Assembly: GCA_963579925.1 (NCBI GenBank)
Contig: CAUZJA010000070.1
Span: 1-12,059, forward strand
DNA length: 12,059 nt
Direction of reading: 5' to 3'
Source of the DNA: UBA1151 sp963579925
GTDB taxonomy: Bacteria; Chloroflexota; Dehalococcoidia; Lucifugimonadales; Lucifugimonadaceae
Under the pieces are notes generated by a model, which was not told the DNA's origin, did no database searches, and saw nothing but the letters and a program-made list of their open reading frames with translations. Of the stretch, positions 1 through 7,041 are shown one piece after another; position 1 is the first letter of the stretch; every line of letters begins with the position of its first letter. Both the position numbers and the translations under genes were made by a program.

Positions 1-1209
1 ATCGTAATCGACCTCTACGTCGGGGGCGACGCCAATGCCTTCGATCAGGCGTCCGTTTGGGCTGTACCAGCGTGCAAACGTCATGTAGAGACCGCCACCG
101 TTGGAGAGTGCCCGGAGCGTGTTCACGCTGCCTTTGCCAAACGTAGTGTTGCCGATAGTCACTGCGCGGTCGTGATCTTGAAGCGCTGCTGTCAGAACTT
201 CACTACCACTGGCTGAGAACTCATTCATGAGCACTACAAGAGGAATGTCGGGTGATTGACCGCCATCGCGAACCCGCCAATCTTTGCGGTTGCCTCGACC
301 ATCAACTTCAAAAGTAACGAGCCCTTCTTTCAGGAACTCGCTGGCAACATCCACCGTGGCCGTTAGCAGCCCACCCGGGTTATTACGAAGGTCCAAGATT
401 AGTCCTTCAATATCATCGTCTTTGAGTTCGTCAAGAACAGCACGCAGTTCGTCTCGGCTTCGGGCCGTGAACGTGTTGATCTTGGCAATGCCGTATTTGG
501 TGTCTTCAAGGAGCCGCCCAGTAACGCTGTCTTGCTTGATGGTGCCTCGAACGATAGGAATATCAATTATGTCGATATCGCCCAAATGAAGGATGGAAAG
601 TATGACCGTTGTGCCAGCCTGGCCTCGAATTCGGTTTACCGCATCCAAGACTGACCAGCCTTCGGTGTCGTTGCCATCAACGGCCATGATGACGTCACCG
701 GGCCTTATGCCAGCGGCTTCAGCCGGCGTGTTTGGCAGTGGAGCAATGATCATGACCCGCTGGCGATCCTGTGTTTGCTGGACCTCAGCGCCAATTCCCT
801 GAAAATCGCCAACCAAGCGGTTGCTCTCAACGGCATATGACTCTGGGGAGATATATGCGCTGTAACGGTCCTCAAGCGCGTCGACCATACCTCGAATTGC
901 GGCCTCGGTCATAACAGCCGGATCAACCTTGTCTCGCTCAACGTACTCACGCACCAGAAGGCTGTAGGCCTGCCAGACGGCTTCCAATCCCGGTGGGACT
1001 TCGTCTGGAGCTGGAATTACTGGGAGCGCCGTGGGCGTTGCAATCTCGCCATCGGATTGGGCGACTCCATCCTGAACCCCAGGCGCAGAAGGTCCTGCGT
1101 CGGCGGATTCAGAGCCACAGGCAACAGCAAGCAAAAGAACTATACCGGCAGTGCCGACCATCATGGGTCGCAGGTTGAAGCGTATGTTTAGGAAATTATG
1201 AATAGTCAT
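1..1209 (-). CDS. ctpA: S41-family C-terminal processing protease with PDZ domain, lipoprotein (3' end cut by window)
   Basis: An envelope serine protease of the CtpA/Prc family, expected to trim or degrade exported proteins from their C-termini. The 403 visible residues begin with a basic n-region (R10, R14), a hydrophobic stretch (about 16-30) and a lipobox-like LAVAC with Cys31, so a membrane-anchored lipoprotein is likely. A Pro/Ala/Asp-rich linker (about 33-72) and a helical N-domain (about 75-130) follow, then GIGAEV (138-143) and a PDZ domain (about 137-215, with AGIRPGDVI). The protease core has the catalytic Ser in SASGSE (Ser334) and the Lys in FGKGS (Lys359). Their spacing of 25 matches the Ser/Lys dyad of this family. 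The visible part ends just after GIGVAPDVEV, so only the C-terminal tail is missing. The ATG at 1209 has no clear Shine-Dalgarno; Met16 or Met17 are alternative starts that keep the signal. A 242-nt gap upstream suggests its own promoter. Confidence 0.92.
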   Translation of the reverse strand, partial: MTIHNFLNIRFNLRPMMVGTAGIVLLLAVACGSESADAGPSAPGVQDGVAQSDGEIATPTALPVIPAPDEVPPGLEAVWQAYSLLVREYVERDKVDPAVMTEAAIRGMVDALEDRYSAYISPESYAVESNRLVGDFQGIGAEVQQTQDRQRVMIIAPLPNTPAEAAGIRPGDVIMAVDGNDTEGWSVLDAVNRIRGQAGTTVILSILHLGDIDIIDIPIVRGTIKQDSVTGRLLEDTKYGIAKINTFTARSRDELRAVLDELKDDDIEGLILDLRNNPGGLLTATVDVASEFLKEGLVTFEVDGRGNRKDWRVRDGGQSPDIPLVVLMNEFSASGSEVLTAALQDHDRAVTIGNTTFGKGSVNTLRALSNGGGLYMTFARWYSPNGRLIEGIGVAPDVEVDYD

Positions 1210-1451
1210 GGATGGACAATGCTACCCGACGATTGCTGGTTAATTCTGTCGGTACTAAGACCCACTGTAAATTCTATAAATCCGGGCTGTGGAGCCTCTT
1301 GCGAACAAAAGTACTTCCGTTTAGTTGACATAACATATCTAGTGCGAACTTACGCCTGAGTGATTCTTTAGTGGCTGGGCCACACATTCTCATACGACGG
1401 CCGTTCCGACACGGGTTGATATCGAACCACTCCGCGGAAAAACAACGTCTT
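1210..1451 (-). promoter_or_regulatory. Intergenic region upstream of ctpA, probable promoter
   Basis: This is the longest gene-free stretch in the window (242 nt) and is more AT-rich near the ctpA start. Read on the minus strand it holds a weak -10-like TATAGA (complement at 1273-1278) but no convincing -35 at standard spacing. A short perfect hairpin (GTGGC/GCCAC, loop of three) lies at 1371-1383. It has no U-tract, so it is not a good intrinsic terminator. The call rests mainly on the size of the gap. Confidence 0.3.
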
Positions 1452-1796
1452 CTACGAGATCGCTATCCAACCTCCGCCTTCGTTTGCCTCAGTCAGATCA
1501 GACATATAGGCAAAAGTTCTGCCGTCAATTACTCGCCGAGCCGTTTCCTGCCCGAAGTCGATCTGAACCGTGCAATCGGAACATTCAACCTCCACCACGC
1601 TATTTGATGAAACTACAGCCCGCAAAGGTGCGGACTCCAATACGTTTTGTGGCCTAACGACGAATGTTGCCCACGGAACAACTTCCCCGCCGGTAAGCAT
1701 TGCACCCATGTCAGACTGATCAACGATCACCATTTGTTCTGGGGAGCAGCTCAAAAACGGACGGGCGGGAAACGGGGTTTCAAGTGAGACAGACAT
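1452..1796 (-). CDS. Hypothetical protein, 114 aa, unrecognised
   Basis: I do not recognise this protein. It is read in the same direction as its neighbours, between hflX (109 nt upstream) and ctpA (242 nt downstream). An ATG at 1796 is preceded by GGAG at 9 nt, a good Shine-Dalgarno, which is the main reason to accept it as real. The protein has no membrane segment or signal peptide. It alternates hydrophobic and polar residues in its middle (about 36-80), suggesting beta strands. It has three cysteines (17, 72, 75), the last two as CSDC in a VEVECSDCTVQIDFG context. Residue composition is ordinary and not biased like a shadow frame. A metal or redox role for the CxxC is possible but a single pair is weak evidence. 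It could also be a lineage-specific protein expressed separately from hflX. Confidence 0.55.
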   Translation of the reverse strand: MSVSLETPFPARPFLSCSPEQMVIVDQSDMGAMLTGGEVVPWATFVVRPQNVLESAPLRAVVSSNSVVEVECSDCTVQIDFGQETARRVIDGRTFAYMSDLTEANEGGGWIAIS

Positions 1797-1905
1797 GCGC
1801 GATTACTCCGGTGCCAGGATTGCTGAATACGATCTGGCAAACGTAGCAGGAGCGCCGGTTTGGAGCTAAGAGAGTCTTCGAACGAGATTCGCTCGACCGG
1901 CCTGG

Positions 1906-3063
1906 CTAGACAGTTGTTGAAGCGGGTAATCCTGCGGAAACAGCATCGGCGATCTTGGCCCGCAGATCGTCAACACCCCAGCCAAGCTCGGCTGAAGTGA
2001 CCACGCTGTGCTTTGACATGGAAATGAGCTGCTTGGCGCGGTCCGTCAGTGGATCGTCAGGAGATTCTGCAACTCTGTCGAACTTGTTCAACACAAGAAT
2101 CCGCGGAATTGCGGAGAGTCCCAGTTCATCCAGGATGCCTTCCACAACATCGTGATGAGCGATTGCCCCTCGATGGCTCACGTCGACCACGTGTAGAAGC
2201 AAGTCTGCGTACTCAAGCTCCTCCAGCGTGGCTGTGAATGCAGACACAACGGTTGCAGGCAACTTGTGGATGAAGCCGACTGTGTCGGTCAAGACGGCCT
2301 GCTCACCGGTCGGCAGGTACAGTTGGCGCGTCGTTGTATCCAGCGTTGAGAACAGCTGGTTTCTGGCCGTCACCTTGCCTGATGCCAGGCGATTGAACAA
2401 AGCGCTCTTGCCGGCGTTTGTGTAGCCGACGAGCGAAACAACTGCCGCCTGAGAACTGGATCGGTTCTGACGCTGCTCGGAGCGTTGAGTGCGAACCTTG
2501 CCCAGATCTTTTTTCAGCTTAGATATTCGTGACCTAACCAGACGTCGGTCAGTCTCAATCTGCGATTCACCTGGTCCTCGGGTGCCGATTCCGCCACCAA
2601 GACGCTCCAAGTGAGACCACTGGCCGGCCAGCCTGGGCAGCAAGTACTCGCTCTGAGCGAGCTCGATCTGGAGCTTTCCTTCTCTGGTGCGAGCACGCTG
2701 AGCGAACACGTCGAGTATCAGTGTGCTTCGGTCAATAACTTTGACCTCAAGAAGATCCTCAAGCGCTTTCTGTTGTGCCGGTGCGAGTTCGTCATCGAAG
2801 ACCACGACGTCAATTTCCTCGTCGTGAATGATCGTTACAAGCTCTTCCAGCTTGCCTTTTCCGAGATATGTGCGTGTAGGACGAACAAGTGTCTGGGAAA
2901 TACGCGCCACTACTTCAGCGTTGGCGGCCCGCGTCAGGTCCCCGAGTTCTGCGAGTGACTCGCGGAGTGTCCAATCCGTGCTCTTGCCGCGGATTTCCAC
3001 ACTGACGAGCGCCGCTCGTTCAGGTGCGGGGTGGGTTGTGTATGTTCCGTTTGAGCGTTTCAA
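1906..3063 (-). CDS. hflX: GTPase HflX
   Basis: A ribosome-associated GTPase of the TRAFAC/Obg-HflX group. In studied bacteria HflX binds the 50S subunit and splits stalled or heat-damaged ribosomes. The protein has 385 residues, slightly short of the usual 400-430. The N-terminal HflX domain carries YLGKGKLEEL (66-75). The linker signature LGGGIGTRGPGESQIE is at 155-170, followed by a basic coiled region (about 171-202). The G domain shows G1 GYTNAGKS (213-220), G3 DTVG (250-253), G4 NKFD (326-329) and G5 SAELG (357-361). The C-terminal tail is short. The start is TTG at 3063: an in-frame stop lies a few codons upstream with no ATG between, and no strong Shine-Dalgarno is visible. It follows dapF by 39 nt and is probably co-transcribed with it. 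In E. coli hflX also lies near miaA, as it does here. Confidence 0.97.
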   Translation of the reverse strand: MKRSNGTYTTHPAPERAALVSVEIRGKSTDWTLRESLAELGDLTRAANAEVVARISQTLVRPTRTYLGKGKLEELVTIIHDEEIDVVVFDDELAPAQQKALEDLLEVKVIDRSTLILDVFAQRARTREGKLQIELAQSEYLLPRLAGQWSHLERLGGGIGTRGPGESQIETDRRLVRSRISKLKKDLGKVRTQRSEQRQNRSSSQAAVVSLVGYTNAGKSALFNRLASGKVTARNQLFSTLDTTTRQLYLPTGEQAVLTDTVGFIHKLPATVVSAFTATLEELEYADLLLHVVDVSHRGAIAHHDVVEGILDELGLSAIPRILVLNKFDRVAESPDDPLTDRAKQLISMSKHSVVTSAELGWGVDDLRAKIADAVSAGLPASTTV

Positions 3064-3102
3064 ATATGCGCCAAGCTTATCTGTTCAAGGAGTTTCGCAA
3101 AG

Positions 3103-3957
3103 CTAGTCAGGCCAAATACCGGTGTAAACCTCTACGGTTGGGCCTTCCAAAAAGACCTCTCCAACGCCATCCCACTCCAGATTTAACGTGCCGCCTGGGA
3201 CGTTCATTTCAACTGCGTCATCTGTGAATCCATGAAGCTTTGCAGCCACGCACACTGCGCTGCTGCCAGTTCCTGAGGAGAGAGTCTCCCCTGCCCCGCG
3301 CTCGAAGATTCGAGCCTTCAAGTGTCCGCGGTCTGTGACGTTGGCGATCTCAAAATTGATCTTGTTTGGGAAGTACTTGTGGCTCTCTACAAATGGGCCG
3401 ATCTCATTTAGCGGGAAATCATCCACGTCCACGTCGGGGAAATGTACAGCATGCGGGTTTCCAACAGACAGGCACGTGACATTTAGCGTACGGCCGCCAG
3501 CTTCGATTGGCAGATCAATCACGCGTTCAACATCACCAGTTGCACTCGGATCGACAGGAATTTCACGTGGCGTCAGGACGGGGGCGCCCATTGCGACCCG
3601 TGCGGAGGTCATTTTGCCGTCCACCATTGTTGGTTGGATCGTTCGCACGCCGGCCATCGTCTCCACGGTCAAACCACCGGCATCAGGAGTTGCGATCTTC
3701 CGGTCCAGTACGAATTTGGAGAACAGTCGAACGCCATTCCCACTCATCTCCGCCTCAGATCCATCTGGATTGAATATGCGCATCCGAACCTGCGCCTGAT
3801 CTGAAGGCAGCACCACGACGATGCCATCCGACCCAGCGCCGAAATGGAGTTCGCTCATCCGAAGCGACAAGTCGCCCCAATCCCTCGATCGATCACGACC
3901 GTCAATCGCTATGTAGTCATTGCCCGCGCCGTGAAGCTTTGCGAATGGAAGTCCCAA
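3103..3957 (-). CDS. dapF: Diaminopimelate epimerase-like protein with both catalytic Cys replaced by Ser
   Basis: DapF interconverts LL- and meso-diaminopimelate for lysine and, where present, peptidoglycan synthesis. The 284-residue length and both half-domains fit the family: FAKLHGAGNDY (5-15), IFNPDG (61-66), SVGNPHAVHF (164-173), FPNKINFE (196-203) and FERGAGET (218-225). Residues expected to hold the substrate (Asn13, Asn63, Asn167, Asn198, Glu219, Arg220) are present. The odd point is that the family's two acid/base cysteines, normally in MCGNG and ACGTG, are serine here: MSGNG with Ser72 and SSGTG with Ser228. The nearby second Cys of the usual GAC is also Ser (Ser233). The start is TTG at 3957: an in-frame TAA lies upstream with no ATG or GTG between, and AGGAG sits 12 nt before it. 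miaA ends 126 nt upstream. It may be a slow epimerase, a related isomerase or an inactive paralogue. Confidence 0.93.
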   Translation of the reverse strand: MGLPFAKLHGAGNDYIAIDGRDRSRDWGDLSLRMSELHFGAGSDGIVVVLPSDQAQVRMRIFNPDGSEAEMSGNGVRLFSKFVLDRKIATPDAGGLTVETMAGVRTIQPTMVDGKMTSARVAMGAPVLTPREIPVDPSATGDVERVIDLPIEAGGRTLNVTCLSVGNPHAVHFPDVDVDDFPLNEIGPFVESHKYFPNKINFEIANVTDRGHLKARIFERGAGETLSSGTGSSAVCVAAKLHGFTDDAVEMNVPGGTLNLEWDGVGEVFLEGPTVEVYTGIWPD

Positions 3958-4083
3958 CGTTGTTTCGATCTCCTGAATTTCTAAATTAGCTGCCGACAGA
4001 GTTTACTCGGCTACGTAAATATATGTTTTGCGTTATATTTTGGTATGATCTATAGTAGAGACAGAGTTCTTTACAGCGAAGTG
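3958..4083 (-). promoter_or_regulatory. AT-rich miaA-dapF spacer, possible promoter for dapF-hflX
   Basis: This 126-nt spacer interrupts an otherwise tightly packed run and is clearly AT-rich around 4017-4060. On the minus strand a -10-like TATAAC (complement at 4032-4037) is present without a good -35. A 9-bp direct repeat, GACAGAGTT, occurs at 3995-4003 and 4060-4068. A small hairpin GCCGA/TCGGC (3992-3996 with 4007-4011) overlaps the first copy. The dapF Shine-Dalgarno AGGAG lies near the right-hand end of the leader. A regulatory function is inferred from these features and the gap, not shown. Confidence 0.35.
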
Positions 4084-5007
4084 TCATTGGCCCAGGTTGG
4101 CCCTCCAGCCCCGCACCAGCGCTGATATCTCGTCCGTTGGATCATCTTCAACGTCACTCCAATTAATGCGCTCGTCGCTGAGTTTGAACCAGCCGTACTG
4201 GTGCCGCACGAGTCGTCTTGTGGACTTCTTTGTGAGCGCTATTGCCTCATCCAGAGTGCTCTCTTCATTGAGATGCGAGATGAGTTCTCGGTAGCCAATC
4301 GAGCTTGAAGCGGACCACGCAGCGAAGTCACCCGCTGTCAGTAAGCCTTTGACTTCATCGAGCCATCCGCCCGCGATCATCTGATCAATGCGGCCGTCGA
4401 CTCGCTCATATATCAACTCACGACGTGCGGTCAGCCCGATCAGCAGCGCATCAAGTGCTGGATTGTCCGATTCAGGTGGCTCTGGCGCCACTGACCTTGC
4501 GATCGCCACTTCTATTGCCCGCACAACACGCCTCACGTTGCGAGAGTCGATGCGATCTGCTGCCTCTGGGTCCAGCGCTCGCAGGCGTGCTCCCAGTGCC
4601 TCGTGCCCTTCTGATTCCGCCACAGCCTCCAGTTCCCGCCTGAGTGCCTGATCAGGCTCCACTCTTGGCACGTCCCACGCCTCAACAAGCGCCCAGACGT
4701 ACTGCCCTGTTCCGCCAACCAGGATTGGCAGCCGACCGCGCTCGTTGATTTCCTTTATTGCATCGAGAGCCAGATCCACAAAGCTCGCCAGTGACATCAA
4801 CTCATCTGGATCAAGGCAATCTACCAGATGATGCGGCGCAGACGCGATCTCTTCCGGCGTCGGCTTCGCAGTCCCTATATCCAGGCCCCGGTAAAACAGG
4901 CGCGAGTCAGCGTTAATGATCTCTCCGTTGAACTCACGCGCAAGCTGGAGGGCGAGCGCCGTTTTGCCGACCGCGGTCGGGCCTACGACTGCAACGAGGG
5001 GAAGCAA
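4084..5007 (-). CDS. miaA: tRNA dimethylallyltransferase MiaA
   Basis: Transfers a dimethylallyl group from DMAPP to N6 of A37 in tRNAs reading UNN codons (i6A), which stabilises codon-anticodon pairing. The 307 residues fit the family. Visible motifs are the P-loop GPTAVGKT (9-16), NADSRLFYRGLDIGTAKPT (32-50) with the catalytic-type Asp34, GGTGQY (98-103), the Arg-rich DSRNVRRVVRAIEV (154-167), SIGYREL (246-252) and the C-terminal RRLVRHQYGWFK. The start is TTG at 5007, placed directly after the tpiA TAG with no spacing and in the same frame. No other start is possible, because the conserved PLVAVVGPT begins two residues later. Translation probably depends on termination of tpiA; AGAGG lies 4 nt before the TTG. 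Confidence 0.97.
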   Translation of the reverse strand: MLPLVAVVGPTAVGKTALALQLAREFNGEIINADSRLFYRGLDIGTAKPTPEEIASAPHHLVDCLDPDELMSLASFVDLALDAIKEINERGRLPILVGGTGQYVWALVEAWDVPRVEPDQALRRELEAVAESEGHEALGARLRALDPEAADRIDSRNVRRVVRAIEVAIARSVAPEPPESDNPALDALLIGLTARRELIYERVDGRIDQMIAGGWLDEVKGLLTAGDFAAWSASSSIGYRELISHLNEESTLDEAIALTKKSTRRLVRHQYGWFKLSDERINWSDVEDDPTDEISALVRGWRANLGQ

Positions 5008-5769
5008 CTAGCCTCTGATCGCGGCGACGAGGCTCACGATACGCCCGAAGTCCGCTGGCTTGAGACTTGCGCCGCCAACCAACGCTCCGTTGATGTGAGG
5101 TCGGTCAATGTAGGGACCAATGTTCTCGGGAGAGACGCTTCCGCCGTAGAGAATTGGGACATTCAGCGCGGCTTCTTCGCCGTACAGACCGGTGAGGGTG
5201 TTGCGTACTGATTCCGCAATCTCACCCGCCACGTCAGGGCGTGCCGAGAGCCCGGTTCCGATGGCCCAGACTGGCTCGTACCCGATAACCAGCGACTTCG
5301 GGTCGTCGACCCCGACAAGGCTTCCTTCGAGTTGATCGTGAACGTAGGTGAGCGCATCTCCAGAGTCGCGTATCTCCAGCGACTCACCGACGCAGACAAT
5401 GGGGCTAAGTCCGTTGGCGATGGCGGCTACGGCCTTCTGGGCGACGTACTCATCAGTCTCACCAAACAACGCCCGGCGTTCGGAATGACCGACGATCACG
5501 TGGCTACACAGCGACTTGAGCATCCCCATCGCAACCTCGCCTGTGAAGGCGCCGGAGCCTTCCGGGTGGCCGTCCTGCGCGCCGACGTGTACGTCGGTTC
5601 CATCGAGCGCCATTGCCACATCTTGAAGTGCTACTGCGGGTGGGCACAGAACTTTGGTGACGGCATCGATCGCGCTGACTTCGTTAGATATCTCAGTTGC
5701 CAACTCAGCGAAATTCCCGGATTCCGGGTTCATTTTCCAGTTGCCGACTACGAGGGGCTTCACAGTCAA
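5008..5769 (-). CDS. tpiA: Triosephosphate isomerase
   Basis: Interconverts dihydroxyacetone phosphate and glyceraldehyde 3-phosphate in glycolysis and gluconeogenesis. The 253-residue TIM barrel has all expected catalytic residues: Lys12 in GNWKMN (9-14), His95 in VIVGHSERR (91-99), Glu165 in GYEPVWAIGTG (163-173, with the phosphate-gripping loop 6), and the phosphate-binding YGGSV (208-212) and GALVGGASL (228-236). The start is TTG at 5769, with GGAA 6 nt upstream; GTG at 5763 is an alternative but is worse spaced. It follows pgk by 21 nt and abuts miaA. The pgk-tpiA pairing is a common glycolytic arrangement. Confidence 0.98.
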   Translation of the reverse strand: MTVKPLVVGNWKMNPESGNFAELATEISNEVSAIDAVTKVLCPPAVALQDVAMALDGTDVHVGAQDGHPEGSGAFTGEVAMGMLKSLCSHVIVGHSERRALFGETDEYVAQKAVAAIANGLSPIVCVGESLEIRDSGDALTYVHDQLEGSLVGVDDPKSLVIGYEPVWAIGTGLSARPDVAGEIAESVRNTLTGLYGEEAALNVPILYGGSVSPENIGPYIDRPHINGALVGGASLKPADFGRIVSLVAAIRG

Positions 5770-5790
5770 AATTCGTTCCGTTCTCTCTAC

Positions 5791-7041
5791 TTATATGTCG
5801 TCTAGTGCCGCCACTCCGGGCAGCGTTTTACCTTCAAGAAATTCAAGCGACGCTCCACCACCCGTGGAAATGTGCGTCATTTTGTCCGCAAGACCGAGGC
5901 TGCGCACGGCTTCAGCAGTCGAACCGCCGCCCACGATGGTTGTAGCAGTTGTGTTTGCTGCGACCGCGTTGGCCAGACCTCGAGTGCCGCCTGAGAAGCT
6001 ATCCAACTCAAACACGCCGGGCGGGCCATTCCAGACGATGGTTCGCGCACGGGCGATCTCTCTTGAGTATGATTCCACGCTGGTTGGGCCGATATCGAGA
6101 ATAAGTGAGTCGACATCCACTGCGTTGAACGCACTAACGGTCGCCGGAGCGTGTTCATCGAATGATGGTGCGGTCACCACGTCTTCCGGCAGGAATATTG
6201 CTGCGCCGGAGCCAGCGAGGATTGCACTGGCGGCCTCGGATTCTTCTGCGGTCACCTCCGCCCTGCCCGCCTCAAACCCTTTTGCCCTGGCAAATGCTGC
6301 AACCATACCTCCGCCGATGAGCACGGAGTCGACCCGAGCCGTGAGATTTTGAAGTATCCCTATCTTGTCGGTCACTTTCGCGCCACCAACTATCGCCACC
6401 ACTGGCGACTCCGGTGCGCTGATCACGCGGCCTAGCATCTCCAACTCGCGCGACATTAGAAGTCCTGCGACAGCGGGCAACAGATGAGCCACGCCTTCAG
6501 TAGATGCATGGGCGCGATGTGCTGCGCCAAAGGCGTCGTTCACGAATATTTCACCCAGATTGGCAAGCTCAGTTGCGAATTCCGGGTCGTTGGCCTCTTC
6601 ATGGGGATCAAAGCGAAGGTTCTCAAGGAGACCAATCTCACCGTGCTCTAGAGTTCTGGAAGCTGCAAACGATTCGACACCTGCCGGACCGCCTAATTCT
6701 GCAACTTCTTGCCCGATAAGGTCGCTCAGGCGCTGCCGAACCGCGGCAACCCTTAGCTCCTCGACGACCTGTCCTTTTGGGCGTCCAAAGTGGCAAGCCG
6801 CAACGATTGAGCAGTTCCTCTCAAGCAAGTAACGAATCGTTGGTAGCGATTCAGCGATACGCGAGTCGTCAGTTATGGCCCCGGATGAGTCTGTTGGCAC
6901 GTTGTAGTCGACGCGCAGGAACACTCGCTTCCCGTTTACATCAATATCCCGGATCGATTTCTTTTTACTGCTGTTACTGCTATCGCTGCGTTTGCGGTTC
7001 GGGGGCGTAATCGGATCAGCCTCTCGCCGTATCGCCAACAA
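5791..7041 (-). CDS. pgk: Phosphoglycerate kinase
   Basis: Transfers phosphate between 1,3-bisphosphoglycerate and ADP, an ATP-forming step of glycolysis. Motifs run in the canonical order: RVDYNVP (43-49), HFGRPKG (84-90), LLENLRF (138-144), FVNDAFGAAHRAHAST (166-181), GGAKVTDKIG (209-218), the nucleotide-site GPPGVFE (about 339-345), GGGSTAEAV (371-379) and STGGGASLEFLEGK (392-405). The length of 416 is longer than the usual 390-400 because of about 28 extra Lys/Ser/Arg-rich N-terminal residues. The 5' end is uncertain. The only ATG/GTG/TTG options are tandem TTGs at 7041 and 7038, which overlap the upstream gene by 26 or 23 nt and lack a Shine-Dalgarno. An in-frame ATT ten codons in has AGAGG at 8 nt. 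The family's usual N-terminus would start near residue 28. Confidence 0.98.
   Translation of the reverse strand: MLAIRREADPITPPNRKRSDSSNSSKKKSIRDIDVNGKRVFLRVDYNVPTDSSGAITDDSRIAESLPTIRYLLERNCSIVAACHFGRPKGQVVEELRVAAVRQRLSDLIGQEVAELGGPAGVESFAASRTLEHGEIGLLENLRFDPHEEANDPEFATELANLGEIFVNDAFGAAHRAHASTEGVAHLLPAVAGLLMSRELEMLGRVISAPESPVVAIVGGAKVTDKIGILQNLTARVDSVLIGGGMVAAFARAKGFEAGRAEVTAEESEAASAILAGSGAAIFLPEDVVTAPSFDEHAPATVSAFNAVDVDSLILDIGPTSVESYSREIARARTIVWNGPPGVFELDSFSGGTRGLANAVAANTTATTIVGGGSTAEAVRSLGLADKMTHISTGGGASLEFLEGKTLPGVAALDDI

Noticed and set aside
1325..1330. Perfect TTGACA on the plus strand, a -35-like box
   Set aside because: No -10-like hexamer at 16-18 nt and no plus-strand gene downstream until 8851; treated as chance.
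1878..1896. Eight-bp hairpin (TCGAGCGA with TCGTTCGA, one G-U pair) just after the hflX stop
   Set aside because: No U-rich tract follows on the minus strand, so it does not meet the intrinsic terminator pattern.
4041..4049. Extended -10-like TGGTATGAT on the plus strand in the miaA-dapF spacer
   Set aside because: It would point into the antisense of miaA and has no -35; an antisense transcript is possible but unsupported.
5654..6352. 232-residue plus-strand open frame
   Set aside because: It lies antisense to pgk and tpiA, is Ser/Ala/Thr/Pro-rich and resembles no family; a shadow of strongly conserved genes.
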